From Neolentinus lepideus HHB14362 ss-1 (Eukaryota; Basidiomycota; Agaricomycetes; Gloeophyllales; Gloeophyllaceae), in contig KV425622.1 of assembly GCA_001632425.1 (NCBI GenBank), positions 1-64,000 on the forward strand: a DNA stretch of 64,000 bases, given 5' to 3'. Numbering within the stretch: position 1 is the first letter of the stretch; the number at the start of each line of letters is the position of its first letter. The notes beneath the pieces are model-generated. The model ran no database searches. It worked only from the letters and a program-made list of their open reading frames with translations, and was not told the origin of the DNA. The position numbers and the translations under genes are program-made. Below are positions 1-11,060 of this stretch, in pieces.

Positions 1-335
1 TTGATCGAACATCGCGACGCACCAAACCTGCTTGAAACTCGCAACGATCTTATTATCCTTGTGAAACTGCCTCTTCTTAGTTGAAACATCAACCCTGACA
101 ACATTTCACTACACGATTCACCCAGCACTGATGTTCACCATCCACATCAGCTTCCGGCCCCTGCACGAAAATGTTCATTTACATCAAGCAGGCCTTGTGT
201 TTTACTTTAACCATGTTGTACAGAGTAGAAGAGAGTGCACCAGCGGAATCCATGGCAGAGAGATGCTCAGGTATGTATCTCAGTGCTTCTCCATCTGCCT
301 GCTGCTGATGTCGGGGCGCATGTGTCCTTGAATTC

Positions 336-715
336 TTGTTCTCTTGCTCGCCTCATCCTCTCGCTGCCTCACCGTTCGCCTCGCCCTCCACTCCGCCCAT
401 CTCGTCGGCCTCCTCGCTCATCATGTTCGCTCGTTTTGTATGCCTTGCTTGTCTCCTCACCCATCTCGCCCATCTCATCCTCTTGCTGTTCCTCTTACTA
501 GTTCTCCTGCTCATTTCGTCGACTCTACGTTATTTCGTCTGCCCTGTCTGCCCCATCGACCATCTCTCTCGTCGCCCATCTCGCCCATCTGTCCCATTGC
601 CCGTCTCGTCGTGGATCTCATCGTCCATCTTGTCCTTCCTCTCACTCATCTCATCGCTCATCTAGTCGTTTCCTCGTTTCCTCATCCCCCCACTCGTCTC
701 CTTGCGGTCATGATG
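336..715. repeat. Pyrimidine-rich low-complexity tract
   Basis: The plus strand is a run of C/T-rich, loosely repeated short units built around CATCTCG and TCGCCCAT. All three plus frames stay partly open only because of this skewed composition, so the leucine/serine/proline-rich readings are not credible proteins. The minus strand would read as an Asp/Glu/Met/Arg-rich hydrophilic stretch, which cannot be excluded as a low-complexity exon. The flanking 1-335 and 716-880 show no gene I recognise. Confidence 0.5.
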
Positions 716-882
716 GCAGCAATGGAGAGTTGCCACACCATTAGCTACATTCTTGTTGAGTTGGGGGTACAGCCAATTATATACATTGTAGAGCATAACA
801 AACATAAGTCAACTTTGAAATACAAAAAATGCTTATTGTTGGGAGGGGTAATACCTCTTTTGTGGGATAAGTATTGCAGTAT

Positions 883-2369
883 CTACACATTCAAAGCTTT
901 GACATCCCCATCCTCATCAGTGAGGTCAATAAGGCAGACGTGGCCCCCACCAATCTCCACATCCTCATTAACCCTTTCCACAAGCCAGTCTCGGTGAACA
1001 ATGCGCTGACATACCTCACAGACGCTGAAGCTGTTCCAGAACACCTTTTTTGTTAGGCCGTGCTTGGAGATGATGTCGGACATAGTGCTGGCAGTGGGAT
1101 ATGAGGGCCAGCTTGAAGGGGCAGATGTGGTGGGTGGTGGCATCCAGTGATCAAAGGCTCGAGAGTGAGAGAGGGGAGAATCAGGAAAGGGGAGAACATA
1201 GCCAGACTCTGAGTAGTCTGAATGAGACTTGCCATTAGAGCATGAGGCTACTGGCAAAGAGGGACTTATGAGCACCAAATATGGGCCCAATACCTCCTGA
1301 GGACGCAGTAGAGGTGGACTTGGCTACAATGATGGACATTCAGTCAGCCCCAGACAAAATCAGATAAAATAGCCCCTCGACAAACTCACCAGGGGAGGAA
1401 GGCATAGTCAGATGAGTCCATGGTGAGAGATTAAGTTTTGGAGGACCTTCGTTGAGTCTCGGTGCATTGTTGTTGAAGAAAGACTCTAGTTCTACAGCTG
1501 TGTCAAAGCCAGGTCTACAGAGAGAGGTGGTGGGGACTTACCATCCATCCATTGGCCTGAAGCAACAGGCCCAGGGGACATGGCCCTAGTGTGAGAAACT
1601 AGTTGGGTGATTTAAGTTAGCAGAAGCGTTCCTATGAGGCATTGCTCCGCACCTTGGCCACCTTGGCTGCTGACAGGAGACGACTGAGGAGTGGTGGGAA
1701 CAGAGAGCGAATTGAGGCTGACTTCTATTGAATAGCTCAGTATGAAAAGTGATTTTCGAGGAGGGCGCTCACCTCTATGACTTGCAGTAAACAGCAATCC
1801 TCCATGGTGCTGGAGAACATCTTCCACAAACTCTACTACGTAGTTAGAATTGGAATAAGGGCAAACTTAAGGCTGTATACTTACGCCACCAAAGGCAGCG
1901 GTACCCATGGGCACATGCAAAGGCATGCTTACCGCGATTAGCCTTAGCTCGGCATACCACCATCCGGCACTTGTCCCCACACATACAATGGGGAAAGGGC
2001 AAGTCGCGGTGGGTGAGGTAGTCAGCAAGGTGCGTCGGGGGAATGGGATCACCACTTTCGTCGAGGGGGCTGGCAAGGATGAGCTAAGAAAGTGAGCCAG
2101 GGGGGGAGAGAAACGTACTAAAAGATCGATGACAGGGTGGGTGGGTCCGTCTCGAAGTTGCAGGTGGATATGTTGGTGGCCAAGCGCAGCATGACCTTCA
2201 TCTTGACCTGCCATTGTGGTGCATCGGGACGGCGGTGAGGGGACTCAAGAGGATATGAAGTCGGGCGGCGTGGAGTGAGTGCTCCAGAGGATAGAGTGCG
2301 ACGATTCAGGGCCATAGTAGGCCTAGAGCAGCTGAGCGTTGTGGGATGTGTTGAAGGCCTGCCATCCAT
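883..2369 (-). CDS. Doubtful multi-exon hypothetical gene
   Basis: Several minus-strand open segments lie in series (about 2118-2369, 1867-2214, 1612-1827 and 883-1290), as expected for an intron-rich fungal gene. The last is the most protein-like: a Cys-x2-Cys pair followed by an aromatic/basic stretch (RIVHRDWLVERV) and an acidic tail. The earlier segments are Pro/Ser/Thr-rich. I recognise no domain. Exon edges and the start are unresolved, and composition effects could explain some of the openness. No function is proposed. Confidence 0.25.
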
Positions 2370-2744
2370 TAGCTCCTCTTATACCAAGCGCAAAAAGAGA
2401 AGCTGAGGCACATCCACAAGCACAAGTTTGAATAAGGCGATTACACGTCTTGTTGTCGAGACTGATCTTCACTGGCGCAGATCAACAGTGGACAGCGCTG
2501 GTCAAGAAGACAAGATGGAGGCATGAGGAGGGGTACGTTGCGAGGCAGAAGAGACCCAGCAGAGAGCGACCTCTGATTGCCAAATATGCACTTAGAATGC
2601 CGGAGGGGACTTCGGGCCCAGAAAGGAGTGGGATTGGCAGAAGATTCCAAAACAGGGAGGAAGATGATGGAGACGCCCGGGACGGCTGGCAGGAAGTGCT
2701 TACTAACATGTGTGAACTTTGTGCGGTCTTGCTAGCCCTTGGGA

Positions 2745-3490
2745 TACCAGGAAGAGAATGACATCGACAGCATGAAAGTTCCGCAAGATTTTACACACTG
2801 TTTACGTCATTGGTCACCAATAGCTGGTATTTCCACTGAGAAAAATCGGAAAATTTGCTAAAAATGTCAGAAAAATTTATACAATCTAAGGTGGCTGGCA
2901 CCCACCCATTTGATTGTTTACTTGTTTGCGCACACCTTCCAAATATGGTAATTATTGATGTTGTATGTATCTTTCTTACCTTATACCAGTCTACTGGCAT
3001 TATTAGTCTGTTCATTGAGTGTGTAGAGAATGATGTAGATAGCATGAAAATCTTGTGAGATTTTACACACTGTTTACATCATTGGTCACCAATAGCTGGT
3101 ATTTCTGCTCAGAAAAATTGGAAAATATGCTAAAAATATCAGAAAATTTTGTACAATCCACTGGTTCGTACACATTTTGTTTATTTGTTTGGTTATACCT
3201 TCCAAATATGGTAAATATTGATGTTGTATATCTCTCTCTTACCTTATACTGGTCTACTGACTTTATTAGTGGGCTCGTTGAGTGAACATGGAATACCAGC
3301 AAGAGCATGACATAGATGGCATGAAAGTCCTGTGAGATTTTACATGCAGTTTACATCATTGGTCATCAATAACTCATATTTCTGCTCAGAAAACCGAAAA
3401 ATTTGCTAAAAATATCAGAAACATTTGTACAGCCCAGGGTGGCTGGCACATTTATTTGGGTGATTGTTTGTACCTTCTAAATATGGTAAA
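2745..3490. repeat. Tandem repeat, about 2.7 units of 272-277 bp
   Basis: An AT-rich unit recurs with its internal marker CATGAAA at 2771, 3043 and 3320, giving spacings of 272 and 277 bp. Each unit carries the same ordered blocks: a GATTTTACACACTG block, a TCACCAATA block, a GAAAATTTG(T)CTAAAAAT block and a CCTTCCAAATATGGTAA block. The third unit is truncated. A further copy of the unit lies at 50203-50440 immediately before the run of Ns, so this is a dispersed family. The short open frames on both strands here are repeat-derived. Confidence 0.85.
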
Positions 3491-4235
3491 TTTTATGAGT
3501 CCTGAAGTTGTCAAAAATTTCTATACCCCATTATAATTAAAAAATCGTCAAAAATAGATTGAGATAAGATTAAAATAGACTTTTAATCCCATTTAAATCC
3601 ATTTAAAACCTTCTTCCCCCTGGTAAACCATTATAATGGGGCACAGAAGTTTCTAACATGTGTGAAGGCATGTTTATATACACTCAAAATGAGCAATCAG
3701 TGGAATGTTCTGTGGAGTAAATTATTAGTCTGCTTGTAGTGATCACTACAAACTCATTACAAACTCATTTTTTAGTGTCTGTCCTCGATATTTACTGCAT
3801 AACTTTCTTGGACTTGTTCAATTTTCTTCCTGCTTCTCAATATCAGTTTATGCTATGCATGTGCATTATTTGGAATATTTTTGTATTTTTATTGTTCTCT
3901 TTACTTTCAAGATACCCGGTGCACACTCAGCAGAGCTTCTTACTGAGGGAACCCTACTACAACAACAGTTTGTAGTGGGTGGCACAGTAGAGGGGAATCA
4001 ATAGCTATAGTGGTATTGTTGGGACTTTCCATGCTGCATTATAATTGATTACCAGCAGAAAGATGGATTAAAATGGGATTAACAATACATTTTAGACCAT
4101 CTTTCAATTATAATGAAGTACAAAAATTTCTGACAATTATTATAATATGCTCAGAAAATGTAACAAGTGACCTCAGGACTCATACCCATGCCATGCAGAG
4201 CAGTGGCCCTCTACCACAAGTACACAAGGTATGAG
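3491..4235. repeat. AT-rich dispersed repeat with inverted ends and tRNA-like tip
   Basis: The block begins near GAGTCCTGAAG (3497). Its two sides are imperfect inverted copies: ATTTCTATACCCCATTATAA on the left is mirrored by TTATAATGAAGTACAAAAAT on the right. The centre (3730-4000) matches 49806-50050 and the right end (4117-4221) matches 51301-51402, the sequences on either side of the assembly gap. The right tip, read on the minus strand at 4171-4221, carries GTGGTAGAG followed by GGTATGAGTCC, like a tRNA D-loop and B box. No protein-coding capacity is evident. From 4236 to 4384 I see nothing further. Confidence 0.7.
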
Positions 4236-4384
4236 TGCTGTGAAGCCTGAGAGGAGATGCTGTACTCGAGGAGGTACAAATTGAGGCATACTCTTCTTAC
4301 ATGGCTCTCGTAGGTCCGCTGATAGTCTGGTACAGCCTGTCGTGCTCTCCACCTGAGTCTTAGTTCAAAGTCTTAGAGAGCAGG

Positions 4385-6989
4385 ATGGAGTCTGGAAGTT
4401 CTGTGATTGATGTTGATTCTTCGAGACCTGCAACTTCGGCAACGCCAAGGAGTCCATGCCGCCTCTACGCACGAGGAAGCTGCAAGTACAGTGATAAATC
4501 TCGCTACTCGTATGAAATGCGGGAGAAGGTGGCCAGGTCGAGAGACGTAAACAACATCCTATCGTGTCTCCTCACCTTAGTTAAACTTCTATGACTAGAA
4601 CACCTCACAATATCCAACGGGGCTTACCAATAACAAAGACATGTCAGCTCCGAAAGGAGGAGCTGACGACACATTAGTTAGCCCCTGTTACTTCTTTAAC
4701 GAGGGAAAGTGTCGTCAAGGAGATAAATGTCCCTATGTTCATGACAAGGCGGTGAGACTTACTCAATATCTCTCGGAATAACTTTCACTTACCCCAGAGT
4801 AGACGCAGGAGGGTGGTAGAATCCGCATGGAACAAATGAAAGCAAATGACCAAGAGAAGACGCTGACGAAGACAATTTGTTCGTCTACGTATGTGACATT
4901 TGGAGCGGGATTATGCATTGCGAAAGTTGTGACAGGTTTCGAGGCCTGTGGTGTCGGGGTACACGATCTACCTCAGAACACCACGAGAAAAGATTTGGAG
5001 ACCCAATTGACAGTAGCAGGTGTCAACGCGGACGACTACCAAGTGCTTTTCCTCCGCGACAGCCATATCGCTCAATTAGTCTTCAAGGACAAGGTAACTG
5101 GGCTGAAGGCCATTGAAGATATGAACAACTCCGGTTTGAAGGCGGAGTTCAATACTGTCAAGACCTTGCGTCCAGAAATGAACTCTAGATCGCGGGACTG
5201 CGAGGTCCTGACAGCATCTTGGCGAGAACCGTGCGTCAGTGCTTTGGTGAATTATGGCTCCGAAGCTAAGGCTCGCCTGAAGGTCAGAGAACTGAACGGC
5301 AGACTGTGTAACGGAAGAAGGGTCCAGGTGGCAAGCGCCATGGAGCAACAGCAGGCTGGGAAAGTACCGAAGAATTGTGTTGCCTCGGCCGTCACAATTA
5401 ACGAACTGCCTGTGGATATCACGCCCGACGTTGTTCATGCATTCTCCGGAGGAACGAGCGTTATGATGTTGAAGGGAAGAAAGTATGATATGACTGAGGC
5501 TCACCGAGTCTTGCGAGGCACGTTGGAAGGCTTAGGAGGTCTCAAAGAGTACAGCATCTTCCGAGCCGGACAACCGAGCGGGATTGTTGTGGTCAAAGCG
5601 CGCTTCGAATCCTGCTCTCAGGCCAAGGTGGCATATGACCATTTCGAGACAAACCCCAAGCCGTCGTGCATTGACGGTGCCACGCTGTGCGTCTCGCTGC
5701 CTAAGCGACATTGGTACTCGCTCTGCATACCACGTCAGCAGTACACGGCTCAGCGTAGCGTGTTCGACGAGCTCGTCAATAAACATGGGGGTACCCCCGA
5801 TGCCAAGATCTCCGTTCAAGAGGACATGAATTATAGGCCACATAGACCTATCTGGCTGACACTCTGGGGTAATGATACGAAGGCTGTTGGTGCTTTAAAG
5901 ATTCAGCTGGAACGTGTAATTGAAGGAGAGCGGTTGGACTGGTGGGATACCAGTTTTGCATTTGAAGAAGGCGCAGCGGCGCTTTTGGAGTTAGCGAAAG
6001 CCGCAGGCGTTCACATTTACCCCGACAAGCGCCTATGCATCTTGAGGATATTCGGTCGTCCTGATGCAATCCAAGTCTCCCAGACTAAGATCCACGAGCA
6101 GATCCAGCATCTGTCTTCACTGGATTATGTTGTTATCTAAAGAAATATTCCGTAGGCTTCTTCATCCGTGAAGGTGTCTCATGTCTGAAGGACTCAAAGT
6201 TAGTCGACGAGAACAGCGTCACGTTGGATGTCACATCTTCTTCAAAAATCACGATTCGCGGAGGTGACGATGTACGACACCTTCTACACAGGCTGGTGAT
6301 GCAGTCGCTTGGCAGCGGGCGCCCCGAGGAAAGCGAGTCAGACCAGCGAATATGTCCTGTCTGCTGCGACACAGTCTCCAAACCGTTTTCCTTGTCATGC
6401 GGCCACATCTACTGCTCATGCACTTCTGTTGCAGTGTCTCCAATGTCAAGCAGTTCCCTGTCAAGTGCCTCGGAGATGCAGGATGCTGTGGACGTGAGAT
6501 ATCGATACCAACCTTGTCCCTATTCTTGCACCCTACCGAGCTTAATCATCTTCTTGAGGTCAGTTTCCAGACATATCTGGAGCATCACCCGAACGAATAC
6601 AAGTACTGCAACACGCCTGATTGCTCGCAGATCTATCGTCTTGCAGCATCAGGTTCACAGCCCGTTCCGCTTCAGTGCCCCTCCTGCTTGACCTGGATAT
6701 GTACCGCCGGTCACGAAGGTCATCCAGGCCAAACTTGCGCCGAATAGAGAAAATTCACAACGACCCAGAAGAGCGAGAGAGACAGCTGAGTGTATGGATC
6801 AAAGAACAGGGTGCCAAAAAGTGCCCTTCCTGCAATGCTATCATCGAGAAGAACGGCGGGTGTAATCATATCCCCTGCCGATGCGGGGCTCATATCTGTC
6901 GGAAGTGTATGGGTTTGTTTCCAGGTGGGGAGATCTACACACACTTGAATAATGCTCATGCCGGCTACACTGATTTCGACGAAGCTTGA
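4385..6989 (+). pseudogene. CCCH zinc-finger / RRM / RBR ubiquitin-ligase family pseudogene
   Basis: Domains in order: a degenerate CCCH finger at about 4450-4530, an intact CCCH finger (CYFFNEGKCRQGDKCPYVH) at about 4690-4745, a long RRM-like central region in one open frame 4827-6140, then RING1 (ICPVCCDTV...CGHIYC), an in-between-RING region and RING2 (KKCPSCNAIIEKNGGCNHIPC) ending at 6989. RBR proteins are E3 ligases that pass ubiquitin through a RING2 cysteine; fungi carry many CCCH-RRM-RBR paralogs. Splice sites at the first two joins look normal. The gene is broken in three places: reading must shift near 6135, near 6415-6422 inside RING1 where ligand spacing is also lost, and at 6747/6748 where a stop interrupts TCAE. 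Finger 1 has lost its third Cys (now Ser) and its His (now Tyr). Sequencing indels are an alternative for the frameshifts but not for the lost ligands. Confidence 0.85.
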
Positions 6990-7950
6990 TGAACGAGGTT
7001 CAATGTTCGGTTACTATTAGTATGAAAACTTCACATTGATCTTGACCTGCCTGAATGCTGATTCGTCGCTGGATTAATGAAGTTCGGTCCATGGTCGACT
7101 TGTTCCGGACCAGGACCGGACCGCGGACCATTTGACCGCTGGGTAGGAATTTTCCATCCCGCGCGACTAATCACTCTGCCATTGGTCCGCGGAGTCGCCT
7201 CTATGCCCAGTAACTACATATTACTTTTGCGTTCCTACCGACAGATGCGCGGATGGTACAGTACCTGTTTGCATTGGGACATTTGTCCGTAGCTTATATA
7301 TTGCACTCCAAACCTCCCGCATATTTATCCTTCATCTACGTCTAAATGTCGCCGACTTTTTGGCCTTCGGACGGCGGTAAGTCTTGTGGTGAGCTGATCG
7401 CAAAGGTAGGAGAGCGAAAAAGTTGCAAGCTGTGTGCCTCACTTCACAATACAAGCTCTTCATAAAAGCAGATCCCAAATCATCGAGACATTAGGGTGCG
7501 CTGTAGAACTGAACGGGCCATCTCGAAACAGTTTCGATTCGTTCGGTTCAAGGTTCTCATTAATGCTAGGTTCGAAACTTTTCTGTAATAATCGTGCGCC
7601 AGATCTAGACCGCGGCAACGCTATCAATGAGTTGTATGATGTCTACTCTATGCGCTCGAAACCCAATGGGAGTGCGGAAACGGGCTTTGCTGGACTGACT
7701 TGGACCCTTCGCACCCCTCTCATTAGGGTAGTTCGTCCTTACGCTCTCGACCACTAGGCATTCAAGGATTCTAAGGCATTGGTCATCAATGTGAATTACA
7801 ACTCACACGATATCCTAATAAGATGGAAGAGGAAGAGCAAGGCCCTATGAAATGCCGTTGCCTATATTACAGTATGGGTTCGGCACAGACTGTAAACAGC
7901 TGTCTAACAGGGAGGACACCGGGAGGGTGAGAGCCAGTCACAACAGCCAT
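6990..7950. other. Intergenic region, no gene seen
   Basis: Between the ligase pseudogene and P450 copy 1 no conserved coding segment is visible. The stretch 7081-7196 is rich in GGTCC/GGACC words, including a separated inverted pair around CCGCGGACCA and TGGTCCGCGG. The short plus frames at 7077-7292 and 7434-7757 have no recognisable domain. Confidence 0.5.
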
Positions 7951-10072
7951 CTAGGCCTTCACCCGCTTGGTCAACTTCAGTGGGGCATCCCCCACTCCGA
8001 ACGCTAATCCCCGCATCCCCATCTGCAATACTCGCTCACGCCACAGCGCGAGGGACTCGCCATTTTGCAGTATGGGCTCAATTTTCCAATCCCGGAGAAG
8101 GAGAGACAAGAAGCACGTCGCCTCCGTCATGGAGAATTTCCGTCCCAGGCAAACGCGGTGTCCCCAACCGAAGAAGGTGAGGTCCGAGTCCCGCGCACCG
8201 TACCATCGTGTGGGATCGAAACGCTCTGGATCCGGGAAAAGGCGAGGGTTGTAGTCTGCCAGCTCACTAGTGAGACGAGTTTCAGTGCGTACAGGACTTG
8301 TACTTACGGATACCGATCATGTCGATGACAAGTCTGACACCGGCTTCAACAACAATTGGCTTAGCGCCCTCATCGTTCGGTACGTTGAGTGTGATTGTAT
8401 CCGTTGTGTCTCTCGTGAGTAATGCAGCACCAGCTGTGGGCGGACTGGTCAGTTCGCACAGCGCATGTGTGATGCAATGCACCCACGGAACATGCGAACA
8501 GCCTCTTGGAAGCACGCCAGTACTTTGTACAGCGCTTCTATCTTCGTCAGATTCTGAGAAGAAAGCATCAATATGTGCGCGTGCCTGAAAGACTCAAAAA
8601 TTACAGGCATCCGGTCCTCTCCAATAACTTCCTGGATATGAGAGACTAACCCGTCCTGCTCTTCTGGGTGGAGAGCCAGCAAAGCCATTGATGCCGTGAG
8701 TGCGACACTAGTTGTCTCTGCAGTGGAATGAGAAACTCGAAACAAGAGCATGAGCATCGTTTAACGAACCGTGCCCAGCAAACATGAACGTAAAGACGTT
8801 GCCAACCTGGAAGATAGTGAGCAAGTACAAGTGGAGCATGTTATCATGACCTACAAGCTCTTCGTCGCTCAGCTTAGTCTTTTCACTCTCGCTAGCATTG
8901 GCCCCTACAAGCTTAGTGAGAAGATCTGGCCTGCTCCTGGTCGTATCATCACCGTGTGCTTCAAACTCCTCTTTCTTGGCACTGATTAGTCGTTTCATGA
9001 ACTCTGCCAAGGTGATGTAGGCTTTATCGATCTTCTTCAAACTGCGCAAATCATCAGATACCATGATTTTTTCTGGGACGCAGCAACCTCACTCACTTCT
9101 CTATCGGCAGCTTATATGCCCATCGTGGTGTGGACACACGAATGATTGATGCTTTTGCTACGACCAGCAGAGCCTCATCAAACGTCATGCCGTCAAGTGT
9201 GGTGTTGCTGACCCAAGGGAAAGGAAGACCAAAGCCACATCGCGATATGATACCCAAAGCAAACTGTGTACATCATTAGAAGTGTAATGACAGCATAGGT
9301 AAGAAACATACCTTCGACATATACCGGTTGATCCCCGTAACGCTCACCGTGGATTGTGTGGTCCAGTCCTCGCTATCCATCATCTCATAGTACAGTGCTG
9401 CTGTCTCTTGAGCGACGAGAGTATAGCTGATGAATCGTCATTGGACAGAGACTCGAATACAGCACTGTAGGACTCACATAGAACCATTGAAAGCCGAGCC
9501 TGCCACTCTGCGGTGGCGCTTGTGCATATCGTGGTTCGTTGAGAGAACGTTCTCTCCCCACAGCCTGCGAATCCAATTCAATACTAAGTCAGACACTATT
9601 CAATTGAACACACCTCAATATCTCATTGGCGTGGGGATCCTTCCGAATTTCCGGCCTCGGACTGAACATCTGTGTCGCAACCTCGACTGAGGAGGTATAT
9701 ATGGCAGGTGCTCCCGATAGGAAGGGCACGCATGAGATAGTTTGAGATTGGAACCGTTGGTATGCTGCACATGGCCCTTGAGCACGTAATGCAAGCCGGG
9801 GTATATTCCGTATACGCACCTGCCTTCCTCCACTGCCAAGGCCAGGTAAGGCCAGGATTCCAGGACGAGGTAGGGAGGATAGCACCGGGAAACGCCATGG
9901 GGGCCAGAGCGCATCTTAACCCAGGCATATAGCTCACCCTCTGCACGAATGAATCAGCATAATATTCGCATAATAAGAATCATAGAATACTCGCTTTCAG
10001 AGCAGAGAGATAACCCAGCACCCTGGAGGTGACGAAGAGGATAGAGAAAACAACAAGTGCGAAGCCAAACAT
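7951..10072 (-). CDS. Cytochrome P450, copy 1
   Basis: A heme-thiolate mono-oxygenase, normally ER-anchored and fed by an NADPH-P450 reductase; the substrate is unknown. The start MFGFALVVFSILF encodes an N-terminal membrane helix. Further exons carry the family block YMPGLRCALAP...LPTSSWNPGL, the helix-C-like block HDMHKRHRRVAGSAF, the oxygen-binding AGH-ETT motif split by an intron, the ExxR helix (EAVR in CFQEAVRMF), the PERFDPTRW segment and the heme loop FFGWGHRVCLGRKF with the Cys ligand. The stop is at 7951-7953. About a dozen exons are needed and all inspected exons are open. Intron 1 begins GC rather than GT. It is the first of three minus-strand paralogs and appears intact. I cannot assign a CYP family. 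Confidence 0.88.
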
Positions 10073-10616
10073 GGTCGCAGTTAGGCTCGGGATGTTGAGC
10101 ACTAAGGCGTAAACCTAAGGACTTGGGGCTTGGGAACATTCACGTGTTGCCCTTATAACGTCTGGGGAACCTCAGATCGCCCTGAAAAGAGTAGAAAACG
10201 ATGTGAATCGTCACATTCTGCTGCTGCTTTCACCCGTCCAACATTCTTTTCTGGAAGGAAACGACATGCGCCATATGCATGGTCCTAGCGGCATCAGACA
10301 AAGGAGATTGAGGGGGCCGATTAGCACTGCGAAATCCAGCCACTACCTCTACGGATAGCATGGATAGCTATACCAGACGAGATGTCAGAGCAGGCTCGAT
10401 CACTCTCCGGGGTCGCGGGCTGTGTGCCGATGTCGCCGGATATCGTCTTAGTGATAACGTGGCGTTGAAGCTATGGTTCAATATGAACATTGAATGTTCT
10501 GAATCAAGACTGCTATCAGATATTAAAAGCTCGCAAAGGCCGTGACTCAATGGGAGTACACTCAACGCTCAGATTTTGCAAGGGTCAATGCCTCTCGGTC
10601 AGTACGGATCTGCCAT

Positions 10617-11004
10617 TATATTGGCAGTGTGCGAACATAACATCGAACAAGGAGTAATTGGCCATATATCCTGGTGGACAAAACTTGTAACGTGGGCAAA
10701 ATGTGTCTTATAGTTAGCAGTGACTCACCCGGACCTGCTGATTGCAGGCACGTTAGGTGGAACGTGGACAGCGAGGAAGGACCGACGAGCGCCAGCAGTC
10801 GGAGACGTGCAAACTTTGGAAGAGCAATATCCACTCCAAGGCGAATGAATGTACCACAGCCAATGAACTGGAAACTCAGACCAGGTCCCATCAAAGAACT
10901 GTGTCCAAATAAAGGCTTGCTTGAAAACCTGCGAAAGACTGCGAGAAACGTACATTGGACGGATAGATAGCAGAGTGGGTGGAAATCAGGGTCTCTAGGT
11001 CCAT
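10617..11004 (-). CDS. Weak small ORF between P450 copies
   Basis: An ATG at 11004 opens MDLETLISTHSAIYPSN, followed by a possible GT...CACAG intron and then a hydrophobic segment (LMGPGLSFQFIGCGTFIRLG...) that ends at a GTGAGT donor-like site. Gene-like splice signals and hydrophobicity suggest either a small membrane protein or the N-terminal ruin of another P450 unit. I recognise no domain and cannot find a convincing 3' end. The rest of 10073-10616 shows no gene; it should hold the promoter of P450 copy 1. Confidence 0.25.
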
Positions 11005-11060
11005 GACTGCTACGTCTGTTGGGTCGAAATATTACGAGATAGGATACGTAAGGAGGACGC

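Noticed and set aside
344..997. 217-codon plus frame in the pyrimidine tract
   Set aside because: The residues are dominated by Ser, Leu, His and Pro from CT-rich DNA, and all three frames are similarly open.
6249..6497. Alternative short frames in the RING1 region as separate genes
   Set aside because: They are pieces of the frameshifted ligase gene or its reverse strand.
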